From: Sandaracinus sp. | GTDB lineage: Bacteria; Myxococcota_A; Polyangia; Polyangiales; Houyiibacteriaceae | NCBI GenBank assembly: GCA_002699025.1 | Contig: PABA01000124.1 | Location: 19,438-83,437 of the forward strand | DNA length: 64,000 nucleotides | Reading direction: 5' to 3' | Shown here: positions 16,563-27,733 of the stretch, piece by piece | Layout: each line of letters starts with the position of its first letter | Numbering within the stretch: position 1 is the stretch's first letter | Position numbers and translations under genes: made by a program | The notes under the pieces: generated by a model | What the model saw: only the letters and a program-made list of their open reading frames with translations | What the model was told of the DNA's origin: nothing | Database searches by the model: none

Positions 16563-16574
16563 GGGACATGTCCC
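16563..16574. promoter_or_regulatory. Palindrome upstream of the NfeD/SPFH operon
   Basis: GGGACATGTCCC is a perfect 12-base palindrome, 58 bases before the NfeD start, followed on the plus strand by TTTTCC. A 7-bp hairpin (GCCTTCG/CGAAGGC, 16597-16617) lies beside it. They could be an operator and the end of the cdsA transcript. The rest of 16506-16760 holds only short GCTCGACGGC repeats. Confidence 0.4.
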
Positions 16575-16760
16575 TTTTCCGGGCCCCGCCGGACGCGCCT
16601 TCGAGCCCGCCGAAGGCAGGCACCCCGCGCGCTCTCAGCTTGGCAGGCCGTGAGGACGCGACCGGGGTGGGCGAGCGAAGACCGAGGTCCAGAGAGCTCG
16701 ACGGCGGGGTGCTCGACGGCAGCGAGCTTCATGGCGGCGTGCTCGACGGCGCGAGCGCTG

Positions 16761-17627
16761 TCAGCCGCGGATCGGCAGCAGCCAGGTGACGTAGAGCCAG
16801 GTCGCCGCGCCCGTGAACATGAGCGCGTCCGAGCGATCCAGCAGGCCGCCGTGGCCGGGCATGATGTTGCCGCTGTCCTTCACGCCGCAGCTCCGCTTGA
16901 TCATCGACTCGAGCAGGTCTCCCGCCTGGCCGAGGGCCGCGCCGACGAAGGCGAGGAGGACGGCGTCGATGAGCGGGAAGCGACCCGCCAGGAGGGTCTG
17001 CTGGAGCGCGACGGCGCCGAGGGCCGCGGCCACCAGGCCTCCGACGGAGCCTTCGATGGTCTTCTTCGGCGAGAGCGCGGGGGAGAGCTTGTGCTTCCCG
17101 AACGCGCGGCCCGCGAAGTAGGCGCCGGTGTCACTGAGGAAGGCGAGGAACATCGAGAGCAGCACCCAGGCGCCCCCGTCGGTGTGCGCGTGGAGCTGGG
17201 CGAGGCAGGCGAGCGTGCCGGCCACGTAGATCGGCCCGCCGAGGAGCCAGCCGAGGCGCCGGCTCGCGGACTCGATGGGGAGCGGGCGCGCGAGCGCGGC
17301 GACGAGCGCGCCGATCGCGAGGCCGAGCACGGCCGTCGGGAGCGCCGCCGGGTGCTCGGCGAAGAGGAGCACGGCGCCGAGGCCGGTGGTGGCGACGAGG
17401 CCCCAGGCCCGCGCGACCGGCGACTCGGGCAGCGTCATGCGCATGAGCTCGCGCGCGCAGATCGCGATCCAGAGCATGCCGAAGACCTGGAAGCCCCACT
17501 TCGGCAGATAGAAGAGGAGGAGCGCGACGACCACCACGAGGGGGATCGCCGTGGCGAAGCGGAGGGCGGTGCTGCCGAGCTTCTTGGGCTTCGGGGTGTC
17601 GGCGTCGTCGGCGGCGGGCTCGCTCAT
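16761..17627 (-). CDS. cdsA: Phosphatidate cytidylyltransferase
   Basis: A 288-residue integral membrane enzyme making CDP-diacylglycerol from phosphatidate and CTP, the branch point of phospholipid synthesis. Multiple hydrophobic helices cover the protein after a short polar N-terminus. The family signature is clear in the second half: SDTGAYFAGRAFGKHKLSP, then LSPKKTIEGSVGG, and near the C-terminus KDSGNIMPGHGGLLDRSDAL, with the conserved acidic residues of the active site. Length is normal. It lies 125 bases downstream of uppS on the same strand, the usual uppS-cdsA order of proteobacterial lipid and envelope clusters. No dxr follows. Confidence 0.96.
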   Translation of the reverse strand: MSEPAADDADTPKPKKLGSTALRFATAIPLVVVVALLLFYLPKWGFQVFGMLWIAICARELMRMTLPESPVARAWGLVATTGLGAVLLFAEHPAALPTAVLGLAIGALVAALARPLPIESASRRLGWLLGGPIYVAGTLACLAQLHAHTDGGAWVLLSMFLAFLSDTGAYFAGRAFGKHKLSPALSPKKTIEGSVGGLVAAALGAVALQQTLLAGRFPLIDAVLLAFVGAALGQAGDLLESMIKRSCGVKDSGNIMPGHGGLLDRSDALMFTGAATWLYVTWLLPIRG

Positions 17628-17752
17628 GGAGAAACCGGGGGAGGGTGGCCCCGAGCGGGGGCGGCGCGAGCATAGCGGGCGCGGGCGAGGGTCAAAACCC
17701 GAACGCGCGAACGGATGGCCGGCGGGTCATCGGGCGGAGCCGGGGCGCGGGC

Positions 17753-18514
17753 TCATTCTCCGGCGGAGGAGATCGGCTCGGGCTCCGCGTGGAGCGTGGT
17801 GACCCGGCCGAAGCGGCGTTGCCGCGACTGGAAGGCGCGGATCGCCTGGTAGAGGTCCTCCGCCTCGAACTCGGGCCAGAGCCGCGGGGTGAAATGCAGC
17901 TCGGCGTAGGCGGCGCCCCAGAGGAGGAAGTTGCTGATGCGCTGCTCGCCGCCGGTCCGGATGAGGAGGTCGACCCGGCCCACATCCACGCTCGGGACGT
18001 GCGCCTCGAGCGCTGCTTCGTCGATGGCGTCGGGCGTGAGGCGTCCGGCGGCGACCTCGCTGGCGAGGGCGCGGGCGGCGTCCACGAGCTCCTCCCGACC
18101 GCCGTAGGAGAGGGCGAGGGTGAGGGTCATGCCGTCGAGGTGGGCCGTGTCGGCGACGAGCGCGTCGAGCACGTCGCGGACGCTCGACGGGAGCTTGTCG
18201 ACGCGGCCGACGGCCCGGAGCCGGATGCCGTTCTCCATGAGCTCCTCGCGCTCGCTGATGAGGTACTCGCGGAGGAGCTCCATCAAGGCGGCGACCTCGG
18301 GGCCCGGCCGGTGCCAGTTCTGTTCGCTGAAGGCGAAGAGGGTGAGCGCGTCGACGCCGAGGCGTCGGGCGGCGCGAACGGTCCGGCGGACGGCGCGGGA
18401 GCCCTCGCGATGGCCGATGCTGCGGATGCGGCCTTGGTCCTGCGCCCAGCGCCCGTTGCCATCCATGATGATGGCGACGTGTCGCGGCAGGCGGTGGAGA
18501 TCGACGAGGGTCAC
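17753..18514 (-). CDS. uppS: Isoprenyl transferase (undecaprenyl diphosphate synthase)
   Basis: A 253-residue cytosolic cis-prenyltransferase making the C55 lipid carrier for peptidoglycan and polysaccharide assembly. I start it at the GTG at 18514 ([25 protein letters not shown]), giving normal family length; upstream in-frame sequence is unlike the family. Conserved motifs: [10 protein letters not shown] with the catalytic Asp, [39 protein letters not shown], and the C-terminal [19 protein letters not shown] followed by [14 protein letters not shown]. It heads the uppS-cdsA unit and is divergent from the DnaJ-like gene. Confidence 0.97.
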   Translation of the reverse strand: MTLVDLHRLPRHVAIIMDGNGRWAQDQGRIRSIGHREGSRAVRRTVRAARRLGVDALTLFAFSEQNWHRPGPEVAALMELLREYLISEREELMENGIRLRAVGRVDKLPSSVRDVLDALVADTAHLDGMTLTLALSYGGREELVDAARALASEVAAGRLTPDAIDEAALEAHVPSVDVGRVDLLIRTGGEQRISNFLLWGAAYAELHFTPRLWPEFEAEDLYQAIRAFQSRQRRFGRVTTLHAEPEPISSAGE

Positions 18515-18693
18515 GGCGCGGGCGGTACCACGAGGGGGGTGTGGCAGCAAGACGGGCCCGAGGGGCTGAACCCTTCCGCAGCGCCATAAGTGGCGCATGT
18601 AGTGTGTCTAGAGCGCCAGAGTTGTCGCTCCGCGCGCAGTCCAGGTGTGGCAGGGAAGTTGATGCGGAGCGCCGTGTGGTTATGGTGAGTCCG

Positions 18694-19635
18694 ATGTCCG
18701 AGAAGGACTACTACGGCGCCCTCGGCGTGAAGAAGGGCGCTTCCACCGACGAGATCAAGAAGGCCTACCGCCGCCTGGCGAAGGAGCTCCATCCGGATCG
18801 GAATCCTGGAGACGAGAAGGCGGAGGAGCGCTTCAAGGAGGTGTCCGAGGCCTACGGCGTGCTGTCGGATGCCGAGAAGCGCGCGCTCTACGACGAGTTC
18901 GGGGTGGCAGGGCTTCGGGAAGGGTTCGACCCGGAGGCCTATCGCGCGCGGCAGGCTGCGGCGGCGGGCTTCGACTTCGGAGAGATGTTCGGAGGTCGCG
19001 CCCGAGGCGGCGGCGGGGGAGGCTTCGGGTTCGACCTCGAAGACCTCTTCCGCGGCGCGGGCTCGCGCACCAGCCCCCGGCCGGGCCGCGACTACGAGGC
19101 GAAGGTCGAGGTGAGCTTCCTCGAGGCGCTTCGGGGGACCGAGAAGGAGGTGAGCTTCACGCTGCCGCGCCGGCGCGAGGTCAAGTCGCTGAAGGTGCGG
19201 ATCCCGGCCGGTATTCGGGATGGCGAGAAGCTGCGGCTCCGAGGCCAGGGCGGAAAGGGCGCGCGGGGGGGCTCCGATGGGGACCTGATCCTCTCGGTCT
19301 CCGTGGGGACGCATCCGGATCTCTGGTACGAGGGGGACACGCTGCACATGAGGCTGCCGGTTCGACCCCTCGAGGCGTACGAGGGATCGAAGGTGCCGGT
19401 GTCGACGCCTGGAGGGGACGTGCAGGTGAAGCTCCCCAAGGGCGCCAAGACGGGAGCCAAGCTGGGGCTGAAGGGGAAGGGCGCCCCGAAGCGGGGTGGC
19501 CCGCGAGGCAAGCTCATCCTGCACGTCGAGGTGGTGCTACCCGAGGGCCGGAGCGATGCGCTTCGCGAGGCCTACGCGACGCTGGACGAAGCGCTGTCCG
19601 GTGACCCACGAGGCGTGCTGCCCAAGCTGAGCTGA
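18694..19635 (+). CDS. DnaJ-family co-chaperone (CbpA-type, no zinc finger)
   Basis: A 313-residue protein. J-domain at residues 1-70 ([23 protein letters not shown] at 33-35), then a Gly/Phe-rich linker (about 90-135: [25 protein letters not shown]), then the two C-terminal substrate-binding beta domains ([54 protein letters not shown]). The four CxxCxGxG repeats of classic DnaJ are absent, so this is a type II (CbpA-like) J protein acting with a DnaK. ATG 18694 is chosen; an ATG four codons upstream is also possible. The parS cluster begins 13 bases after its stop. Confidence 0.94.
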   Translation: MSEKDYYGALGVKKGASTDEIKKAYRRLAKELHPDRNPGDEKAEERFKEVSEAYGVLSDAEKRALYDEFGVAGLREGFDPEAYRARQAAAAGFDFGEMFGGRARGGGGGGFGFDLEDLFRGAGSRTSPRPGRDYEAKVEVSFLEALRGTEKEVSFTLPRRREVKSLKVRIPAGIRDGEKLRLRGQGGKGARGGSDGDLILSVSVGTHPDLWYEGDTLHMRLPVRPLEAYEGSKVPVSTPGGDVQVKLPKGAKTGAKLGLKGKGAPKRGGPRGKLILHVEVVLPEGRSDALREAYATLDEALSGDPRGVLPKLS

Positions 19636-19648
19636 GCCAGCCGGGCCC

Positions 19649-19664
19649 TGTTTCACGTGAAACC
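19649..19664. promoter_or_regulatory. parS site 1 (ParB-binding centromere site)
   Basis: TGTTTCACGTGAAACC matches the conserved bacterial parS consensus TGTTTCACGTGAAACA at 15 of 16 positions. The core TTTCACGTGAAA is perfect. ParB loads here and spreads; with ParA and SMC it positions the newly replicated origin. No parA or parB gene is in the window. Confidence 0.95.
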
Positions 19665-19695
19665 CTACGTGGGGCTACGCTGCCCTATGTGGCAC

Positions 19696-19711
19696 CGTTT
19701 CACGTGAAACG
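19696..19711. promoter_or_regulatory. parS site 2
   Basis: CGTTTCACGTGAAACG is a perfect 16-base palindrome with an intact core, 47 bases after site 1. It is preceded by TGCCCTATGTGGCAC, repeated almost exactly before site 3. Confidence 0.95.
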
Positions 19712-19741
19712 GCGTGACGCCGCTGCTGCCCTACGTGGCAC

Positions 19742-19757
19742 CGTTTCACGTGAAACG
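19742..19757. promoter_or_regulatory. parS site 3
   Basis: CGTTTCACGTGAAACG, identical to site 2 and 46 bases after it. The flanking TGCCCTACGTGGCAC shows that sites 2 and 3 arose by local duplication. The site ends 132 bases before the bioF start. Confidence 0.95.
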
Positions 19758-19889
19758 CATCGGCGTGGCCGTCCTCTGATGTCCCGACCTCCTGGAGTGG
19801 TTCTCTTGGAACACGGCCCTCTCCAGGCTCTTTGGACGCAGGTTCCGCCATGGGCTTGCGGGTCGTCCCGGGGACGGTAGAACCGGCCG

Positions 19890-21038
19890 GTGACGATCGA
19901 GGACGAGCTCCGCTGGCGACTGGAAGCGCGACGCGCTGCGGGGCTCCTTCGCGAGCTCCGGCCCCTTCACGGGGCAGGACCCCGCGTGCGTCAGGCCGGC
20001 CGGGACCTCCTCAACTTCTGCTCCAACGACTACCTCGGCTTCGCCTCCGACCCGCGCCTGCTCGACGCCCTCCGCTCGGCTGCCGGCGTCGGCGCGCCCG
20101 CCTCGCGCCTCATCACGGGCCACCTGGAGGAGCACGAAGCCACGGAGCGGCTCCTCGCCTCCCTGGTCCGCCTCCCCGAGGCCCTGCTCTTCACCAGCGG
20201 CTTCGCCGCCAACCTCGGCACCATCCCTGCGCTCGTCGGCCCCGATGACGTGGTCTTCAGCGACGCCCTGAACCACGCGAGCCTCATCGACGGCTGCCGC
20301 CTCAGCCGGGCCCGCGTCGAGGTCTACCCCCACGGCGACCTGGAGGCCCTCGAGCAGGCGCTGCGGGCGCGCCGGGGCGCGGGGAACGCGCTGATCGTCA
20401 GTGACGCGGTGTTCAGCATGGACGGAGACGTCGCCGACGTGGCGGCCCTTCGGGGCCTCGCGGACATCCACGACGCCTGGCTCATGGTCGACGAGGCGCA
20501 CGGGCTCGGCGTCTTCGGTCCGCAGGGCGCCGGCGTCTGCGCCGCCGCCGGCGTCCAGCCGGACGTCCTCGTGGGCACCCTCGGGAAGTCCTTCGGCGCC
20601 TCCGGCGCCTTCGTGGCGGGTGCTCCCGCGCTCCGCGCCTGGCTGATCAACCGCGCCCGGAGCTTCGTGTTCTCCACCGCCTATCCCGCCGCGCTCCTCC
20701 CCGTGCTCCGCGCGGCCGCGTCCCTGGTGGAGGCCGCCGACGACCGACGAAGGCGGGTCCTCGAGCATGCCGAGCGCATTCGGCGCGAGGCGCGGGGCCT
20801 GGGCTACGAGGTCCCCGAGGGGGAGAGCCCGATCATCCCGGTGCTCGTCGGCTCCAACGAACGCGCCATCGAGCTCGGTCGCGCGCTCGAAGAGCGCGGC
20901 GTCCTGGTGGTGGGCATCCGGCCCCCCACCGTGCCACGGGGAACGGCGCGGCTGCGGATCACCCCGATGGCGACGCATACGGACACCGACGTGGACCACC
21001 TCCTCGAGGCCCTCGCGGCCATCCGGAGCCCGGCATGA
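19890..21038 (+). CDS. bioF: 8-amino-7-oxononanoate synthase
   Basis: A 382-residue PLP enzyme condensing pimeloyl-thioester with alanine, the first dedicated step of biotin ring assembly. It uses a GTG start. Family marks: LNFCSNDYLGFASDP at 41-55, FTSGFAANLG, DALNHASLIDG with the conserved His, VSDAVFSMDGD, DEAHGLGVFG (Asp201, His204) and the PLP lysine Lys233 in GTLGKSFGASG. Length is normal. The alternative 2-amino-3-ketobutyrate ligase is a close relative, but the overlapping bioD downstream settles the pathway. The three parS sites occupy its upstream region, so ParB could influence its transcription. Confidence 0.95.
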   Translation: MTIEDELRWRLEARRAAGLLRELRPLHGAGPRVRQAGRDLLNFCSNDYLGFASDPRLLDALRSAAGVGAPASRLITGHLEEHEATERLLASLVRLPEALLFTSGFAANLGTIPALVGPDDVVFSDALNHASLIDGCRLSRARVEVYPHGDLEALEQALRARRGAGNALIVSDAVFSMDGDVADVAALRGLADIHDAWLMVDEAHGLGVFGPQGAGVCAAAGVQPDVLVGTLGKSFGASGAFVAGAPALRAWLINRARSFVFSTAYPAALLPVLRAAASLVEAADDRRRRVLEHAERIRREARGLGYEVPEGESPIIPVLVGSNERAIELGRALEERGVLVVGIRPPTVPRGTARLRITPMATHTDTDVDHLLEALAAIRSPA

Positions 21039-21709
21039 AGCTCTTCATCACCGCCACCGGTACCGAGGTCGGCAAGACCTTCTTCACGCGGGGCCTCGCG
21101 CGGGCGCTCGCTCGGCGTGGCGAGGACGTCGTCGCGGTGAAGCCCATGGAGACGGGCGTCGACCCGGTGGCGATGGACGCCGAGGTCCTGGCGCGCGCCT
21201 GCGGGGTGGATCTCGCCGCCGATCCCGCCTTCTACCGGGCACGGCGCCCCCTCGCGCCCTGGTCGGCGACCCTCGCCGGAGAGCCGGCGCCGGCGTGGAC
21301 CCCGATGCTGGAGCGCCTGCGCGCGCTGATCGATCGCCACCCGCACGTGCTGGTCGAAGGCGCGGGAGGACCGCTGGTGCCCGTGGACCGCGAGCGCGAC
21401 GTCATCGACCTGGCGGGCGCCCTCGCGCTCCCCGTCGTGCTCGTCGCGCGGGACGCCCTGGGCGTGCTCTCGCACACGCTGACGGCCATCGAGTCCATCC
21501 GAGCGCGGAGCATCGAGGTGCGAGGGGTGGCGCTCGTCGTCCACGCCGACGCCGATCAGAGCCGCCACAGCAACGGCGAGATCCTCCGCGCGCGCGCGCA
21601 ATGTGCCGTGTGGCAGGTGCCTGCCGCGTCCGGACCCGACGCGGAAGACGACGAGCTGGCGGACCGGCTGGAGGCCGCCGGGGTGCTCGACGCGCTGCGA
21701 CGAGCCTGA
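21035..21709 (+). CDS. bioD: Dethiobiotin synthetase
   Basis: A 224-residue ATP-dependent carboxylase forming the ureido ring of dethiobiotin from 7,8-diaminopelargonate. The N-terminal P-loop is ITATGTEVGKTFFTRGLARAL (residues 5-25). VKPMETGVDP carries the substrate-binding segment, and VEGAGGPLVPVDRERDVIDLA is the second signature. The later LPVVLVARDALGVLSHTLTAIE fits the family. Start overlaps the bioF stop by ATGA, so translation is coupled. bioA and bioB are not in the window. Confidence 0.96.
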   Translation: MKLFITATGTEVGKTFFTRGLARALARRGEDVVAVKPMETGVDPVAMDAEVLARACGVDLAADPAFYRARRPLAPWSATLAGEPAPAWTPMLERLRALIDRHPHVLVEGAGGPLVPVDRERDVIDLAGALALPVVLVARDALGVLSHTLTAIESIRARSIEVRGVALVVHADADQSRHSNGEILRARAQCAVWQVPAASGPDAEDDELADRLEAAGVLDALRRA

Positions 21710-21846
21710 GCACCGCGGCCGTCGGGAGCGCGAAGCCGCAAGAGCGTTGCCTCCCGGCAGTGCCTGGCGGTGCAGGTGAGCCTCCGGACCCCGACGGGCC
21801 GAAGCCCCCGCACTGCGTGAGCGTGGCCTTCCACCCCCGCCTTTTT

Positions 21847-21862
21847 GGTTTCACGTGAAACC
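21847..21862. promoter_or_regulatory. parS site 4
   Basis: GGTTTCACGTGAAACC is a perfect 16-base palindrome with the full TTTCACGTGAAA core. It lies about 2.1 kb from the main cluster, downstream of bioD. Confidence 0.95.
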
Positions 21863-21979
21863 CTGACTCTCGCGCCTGACGCAGCCGGCAACCTCCGCCG
21901 CATCGTCGTGACGCAGGCAGAGGCAGAGCTCGACCTCTCTACGGACAGCGCGCAAGCGGCTCCTCGGCTCGTCGCACAG

Positions 21980-22139
21980 GTCTCGACCGTCGCGCGGCTC
22001 TCCAGCGTCACGCGCTTCTCGAACGTCCCGCGGGTCTCGCGAACGTCGCGCGGGTCTCGAGCATCGCGCAGCTCACGAGCCTCGCGCGGGTCTCGAGCAT
22101 CGCGCAGGTCTCGAGCGTCGCGCGGGTCTCGACGTCGCC
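21980..22139. repeat. 18-bp minisatellite, about nine imperfect copies
   Basis: The unit is close to GTCTCGAGCATCGCGCGG. The best copies lie at about 22054-22133, and divergent ones extend back to 21980. The period is a multiple of three, so frames stay open on both strands, but the encoded peptides are pure repeats. Confidence 0.85.
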
Positions 22140-22305
22140 TGAGCGCGAACTCCCCGGCCGAGCCCCCGGGAACGTTCATGCGCGCCATCCGCCGGGCCCG
22201 AACCCGCCGCAACCCGGAGGGCCGTTCCCGCTGGACGACGGCGGCACAGAAAAGGCCGGCAGGCTCTCGCCCACCGGCCTCCGAAGCCGAGCGCCGGCCT
22301 CGCCC

Positions 22306-23487
22306 TCAGTCGAACGCAGGCAAGCCCGTGATGTCCGCGCCCACGATCAGCGTGTGGATGTCGTGGGTCCCCTCGTAGGTGTAGACGGTCTCCAGGTTCA
22401 TCATGTGCCGACCCACCGGGTACTCGTACATGATGCCGTTCCCGCCGAGGACGTCCCGCGCCATCCGCGCGATCTCGAGCGCGTGGTGCACGTTGTTCCG
22501 CTTCGCCAGCGAGATCTGCGCGGGCCGCACCTTCTTCGCTTCCTTGAGCCGCCCGAGGCGCAGCGTCAGGCACTGCGCCTTCGTGATCTCGCTGAGCATG
22601 TGCACCAGCTTCTGCTGCACCAGCTGGTACCCCGCGATCGGTCGCGAGAACTGCACGCGGTCCTTCGCATACGACAAAGCTGTCTCATAACATCCCATCG
22701 CAGCGCCAATCGCGCCCCAACAGATGCCGTATCGAGCTTGAGACAGACAGGAGAGCGGCCCCTTCATGCCCTTCACGCCGGGCAGGAGCGCGTCCTCGCC
22801 GACCTCGACGTCCTCCAGGATCAGCTCGCTCGTGACGCTCGCGCGCAGCGAGAACTTGTCCTCGATCTTCATCGCCGTGAAGCCCGGCGTCTCGGTCGGC
22901 ACCAGGAAGCCTCGAACGTCCTGACCCGGCTTGTCCGCCTTCTCGCCCTCGAGCTTCGCCCAGACGATCGCGACCTTCGCGAGGTTGCCGTTCGTGATCC
23001 AGCGCTTGGTCCCGTTCAGCCGATAGCCGCCGCCCGGCAGCCGCACGGCCTTGGTGATCATCCCGGTCGGGTTCGACCCGAAGTCCGGCTCGGTCAGCCC
23101 GAAGCAGCCGATGATCTCGCCCTTCGCCATCCCCGGCAGCCACCGCTCCTTCTGCTCCTCCGATCCGTAGGCCCAGATCGGGAACATGCAGAGCGACCCC
23201 TGCACCGAGCAGAACGAGCGCACGCCGCTGTCGCAGCGCTCGAGCTCCTGCATCGCGAGCCCGTAGGAGACGTCCCCCATCCCCGCGCAGCCGTAGCCCT
23301 CGAGGTTCGCGCCGAGCAGCCCCAGCTCGGCGAACTCCGGGATCAGCTCGAGCGGGAACGTGCCGTCCTGATAGTGGCGCGCGATGTCCGGCATCACGCG
23401 CCCCTCCACGAAGCGGCGCACGTTGTCGCGGACCTGGCGCTCCTCCTCGCGGAGCTCCTCGTCGATGCCGTAGTAGTCGACCTTCAT
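22306..23487 (-). CDS. gcdH: Acyl-CoA dehydrogenase, probably glutaryl-CoA dehydrogenase
   Basis: A 393-residue flavoprotein, starting MKVDYYGIDEELREEERQ after AGAGGA. Motifs: GCFGLTEPDFGSNPTGM (FAD/substrate loop), GTKRWITNG, SLSC/QARYGICWGAIGAAMGCYETAL, QVSR-type DRVQFSRPIAGYQLVQQKLV, and the C-terminal NLETVYTYEGTHDIHTLIVG with the catalytic Glu of YEGT. The last motif and overall length point to glutaryl-CoA dehydrogenase, which oxidatively decarboxylates glutaryl-CoA to crotonyl-CoA in lysine and tryptophan catabolism. No ETF genes are adjacent. It converges with bioD and is divergent from the tRNA gene. Confidence 0.9.
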   Translation of the reverse strand: MKVDYYGIDEELREEERQVRDNVRRFVEGRVMPDIARHYQDGTFPLELIPEFAELGLLGANLEGYGCAGMGDVSYGLAMQELERCDSGVRSFCSVQGSLCMFPIWAYGSEEQKERWLPGMAKGEIIGCFGLTEPDFGSNPTGMITKAVRLPGGGYRLNGTKRWITNGNLAKVAIVWAKLEGEKADKPGQDVRGFLVPTETPGFTAMKIEDKFSLRASVTSELILEDVEVGEDALLPGVKGMKGPLSCLSQARYGICWGAIGAAMGCYETALSYAKDRVQFSRPIAGYQLVQQKLVHMLSEITKAQCLTLRLGRLKEAKKVRPAQISLAKRNNVHHALEIARMARDVLGGNGIMYEYPVGRHMMNLETVYTYEGTHDIHTLIVGADITGLPAFD

Positions 23488-23573
23488 GCTTCCTCTGCCT
23501 CCCGCGCGCGCGGCGAGCAGCGGCGCCGCGGCGGCCGATCCTCTCTCACGAGCCCCGACCGCGCACCATGCGC

Positions 23574-23601
23574 TTGCGCACCCCGCGCCCGTGTGTATAG
23601 T
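23574..23601 (+). promoter_or_regulatory. Sigma-70-type promoter of tRNA-Ala
   Basis: A -35-like TTGCGC at 23574-23579 and a -10 TATAGT at 23596-23601 with a 16-base spacer, 12 bases before the tRNA. GCGCCC GTGTG fills the spacer end. This is the clearest promoter in the window. Confidence 0.75.
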
Positions 23602-23613
23602 GCCGCTTCCCGA

Positions 23614-23686
23614 GGGGCTGTAGCTCAGTTGGGAGAGCGCTTGAATCGCACTCAAGAGGTCAGGGGTTCGATTCCCCTCAGCTCCA
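23614..23686 (+). tRNA. tRNA-Ala (anticodon CGC)
   Basis: A 73-base cloverleaf. The acceptor stem GGGGCTG pairs with CAGCTCC and includes the G3:U70 wobble that identifies tRNA-Ala; the discriminator is A. The D-arm is TAGCTCAGTTGGGAGAGC. The anticodon arm CTTGA/TCAAG holds loop ATCGCAC with anticodon CGC, which reads GCG. The T-arm is GGGGTTCGATTCCCC. CCA is not encoded. Good promoter and terminator flank it, so it appears to be a single-gene transcript. Confidence 0.95.
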
Positions 23687-23702
23687 CCCCCCTCGAACGA
23701 TG

Positions 23703-23730
23703 CGGCCGCCGAAAGGCGGCCGTTTTCGTT
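23703..23730 (+). terminator. Rho-independent terminator after tRNA-Ala
   Basis: Perfect 8-bp stem CGGCCGCC/GGCGGCCG with a GAAA tetraloop, followed by TTTTCGTT. It lies 17 bases past the tRNA and before serC. Confidence 0.93.
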
Positions 23731-23827
23731 CCGTCCCGCCCCCCACGCCCACGCCCCTTCGCGATTTGGCGCCAACCCGCCGCCGACCCTTGAACGCGCC
23801 CGCGCCCCGCGGCACGCTCCGGTCGCC

Positions 23828-24904
23828 ATGAGCCGCCTCATCAACTTCAGCCCCGGTCCCGCCACCCTCCCGCTCTCGGTCCTCGAAGAGGTGCAGAGCG
23901 AGCTCGTCGACTACCACGGCTCGGGCATCTCGATGCTCGAGCACAGCCACCGCGGCAAGGAGTACTCCGCGGTGCACGAGGAGACGACGGCGCTCGTGAA
24001 GGAGCTCCTCTCCGTCCCCGACACGCACGACGTCCTCTTCATGCAGGGCGGCGCCACCGGCCAGTTCGCCCTCGTCCCGATGAACTTCCTCGGCGGCGCG
24101 AGCGCGGACTACGTCGACACCGGCGCCTGGTCGAAGAAGGCCTTCAAGGCGGCCAGCTGCTACGGCGCGCCCCGCTGGGCCGGCTCCGGCAAGGAAGGCG
24201 AGGGCTACGTCCGCGCCCCGAAGGACCTCGACCTGAAGGACGACGCCGCCTACGTCCACCTCACCAGCAACGCGACCATCGCCGGCGTCCAGTTCCACGA
24301 GTTCCCCGAGACGAAGGCGCCCCTCGTCGCCGACATGTCGAGCGACATCCTCTGGCGCCCGATCGATGTCTCGAAGTTCGGTCTGATCTACGCCGGCGCC
24401 CAGAAGAACCTCGGCCCGGCCGGCGTCACGGTCGTCATCGTCCGCAAGGACTGGATGGAGAAGGGCGCCCAGGACATCCCGGACATCTTCCGCTACGGCT
24501 TCATCAGCGAGAAGGGCTCCACCCAGAACACGCCGCCGACCTTCCCGATCTACGTGATGGGCAAGGTCCTGAAGTGGGTGAAGGACCAGGGCGGCGCCGC
24601 CGCGATGGAGAAGCAGAACCGCGCCAAGGCCGACGCGCTCTACGGCGTGGTCGACGCCCACGACGGCTTCTACCGCTGCCCGGTCGAGAAGGGCTCGCGC
24701 TCGGTGATGAACGCGGTCTTCAACCTGCCGACCGAGGAGCTCGAGAAGAAGTTCATCGCCGACGCCGCGGAGGCCGGCATGGTGAACACGAAGGGCCACC
24801 GCTCGGTCGGCGGCATCCGCATCAGCATGTACAACGCGATGTCCCTCGAGAACGTCGAGAAGCTCACGACGTTCATGAAGGACTTCGTCGCGAAGAACGG
24901 CTGA
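23828..24904 (+). CDS. serC: Phosphoserine aminotransferase
   Basis: A 358-residue PLP enzyme converting 3-phosphohydroxypyruvate and glutamate to phosphoserine in serine synthesis (and the equivalent step of PLP synthesis in some bacteria). Begins [18 protein letters not shown] as the family does. Other marks: [44 protein letters not shown] (usually TSNNTIYG, so slightly divergent), [12 protein letters not shown], and the PLP lysine Lys193 in [15 protein letters not shown]-terminal [16 protein letters not shown] fits. It stands alone behind the tRNA terminator; no serA or serB is nearby. Confidence 0.97.
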   Translation: MSRLINFSPGPATLPLSVLEEVQSELVDYHGSGISMLEHSHRGKEYSAVHEETTALVKELLSVPDTHDVLFMQGGATGQFALVPMNFLGGASADYVDTGAWSKKAFKAASCYGAPRWAGSGKEGEGYVRAPKDLDLKDDAAYVHLTSNATIAGVQFHEFPETKAPLVADMSSDILWRPIDVSKFGLIYAGAQKNLGPAGVTVVIVRKDWMEKGAQDIPDIFRYGFISEKGSTQNTPPTFPIYVMGKVLKWVKDQGGAAAMEKQNRAKADALYGVVDAHDGFYRCPVEKGSRSVMNAVFNLPTEELEKKFIADAAEAGMVNTKGHRSVGGIRISMYNAMSLENVEKLTTFMKDFVAKNG

Positions 24905-24960
24905 GCCCGCCTCGAACGCCAACGCTCGCCGCCGCACCCGCCGCGCACTAGACTCGGCGG

Positions 24961-25533
24961 GTGCGCGTCGTTCCGTCCCCCCTCGCGGCACCGCTCCTCG
25001 CGGGCGCCCTCGGCGGCCTCTTCCTCAGCGCCCTTTCCCTGAGCGCCCTCTCTCTGAGCGGCTGTGGCGACACCCCCGGCTATTGCGACTTCCCCGAGCC
25101 GCGCGCCGACCTGCCGGTGCGCGCCGTCGCCGTCGGCACGAGCGGCTACCGCGACTACCTCGACAACGCGCCGAGCTCCGGCTTCGAGGCCTACCCGGAC
25201 GGGGGCGAGACGAGGCTCATCGCCGGCGCCCAGGGCGGCTACATGCTCCAGCCCGCCATCCGCGTCGAGGCGCTCCCCGGCGACCCGGACGAGCTCTGCG
25301 TCGCCTACCGCGTGAGCAACGCCTCGCCGGACGCCGAGGTCACGAGCGGCTTCGAGATCGCCGTGCGCCTCGCCCGCGACGGCGACTTCTTCTACTCGCA
25401 GCCCGTCGACGACTTCCTGAGCTTCAACTTCTTCGAGCTCGAGGGGGCCGAGCTCACGCTCGAGGTCACCGTCGTCGGCGAGACCTTCCAGGGCAGCGAG
25501 AGCGTCACGCTCACGCTCCTCCCCGCGACCTGA
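24961..25533 (+). CDS. Small secreted lipoprotein, function unknown
   Basis: A 190-residue protein from a GTG start. The long hydrophobic leader contains a direct repeat ([12 protein letters not shown]) and ends in a lipobox-like LSGC at Cys35. The mature part is beta-rich and acidic ([53 protein letters not shown]), with two cysteines besides the lipid site. It has the look of an Ig-like or jelly-roll envelope protein but no family is recognised. It lies 57 bases after serC and 57 before uvrB, so it may be transcribed with either. Confidence 0.7.
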   Translation: MRVVPSPLAAPLLAGALGGLFLSALSLSALSLSGCGDTPGYCDFPEPRADLPVRAVAVGTSGYRDYLDNAPSSGFEAYPDGGETRLIAGAQGGYMLQPAIRVEALPGDPDELCVAYRVSNASPDAEVTSGFEIAVRLARDGDFFYSQPVDDFLSFNFFELEGAELTLEVTVVGETFQGSESVTLTLLPAT

Positions 25534-25589
25534 TCCTCGCCGGCCGCGCGCGAACGTCGCAGCGCGCCCGCATACTGACGGACAGCGCC

Positions 25590-27611
<2,022 letters not shown>

Positions 27612-27733
27612 GCGCCCGGCGGCCGTTCGAACGACGGTTTCGCCGAAAGGATCCGTTCACCTCGCAAAACGTGGGGCCTCGGCCGTGAGCCAGCGCCTTG
27701 GCGCCTCCGCCAACCGACACTAGACTGGCCGGC

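Larger units (their letters stand above)
21710..22305. other. Intergenic region with a parS site and an 18-bp repeat
   Basis: No supported gene. It lies between convergent bioD and the acyl-CoA dehydrogenase gene. It contains the fourth parS (21847-21862) and an 18-bp minisatellite (21980-22139). Open frames across it on either strand are Arg/Ser- or Arg/Asp-repetitive products of the minisatellite. Confidence 0.6.

Noticed and set aside
21556..22212. A minus-strand protein with RDARDLRDARD repeats across the 18-bp minisatellite
   Set aside because: It overlaps the bioD 3' end in antisense and includes the parS site. The repeat nature comes from the DNA period rather than a recognisable protein.
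22306..23865. Upstream extension of the acyl-CoA dehydrogenase frame to 23865
   Set aside because: The extension crosses the tRNA-Ala gene and its terminator. The ATG at 23487 has a ribosome-binding site and gives the family length.
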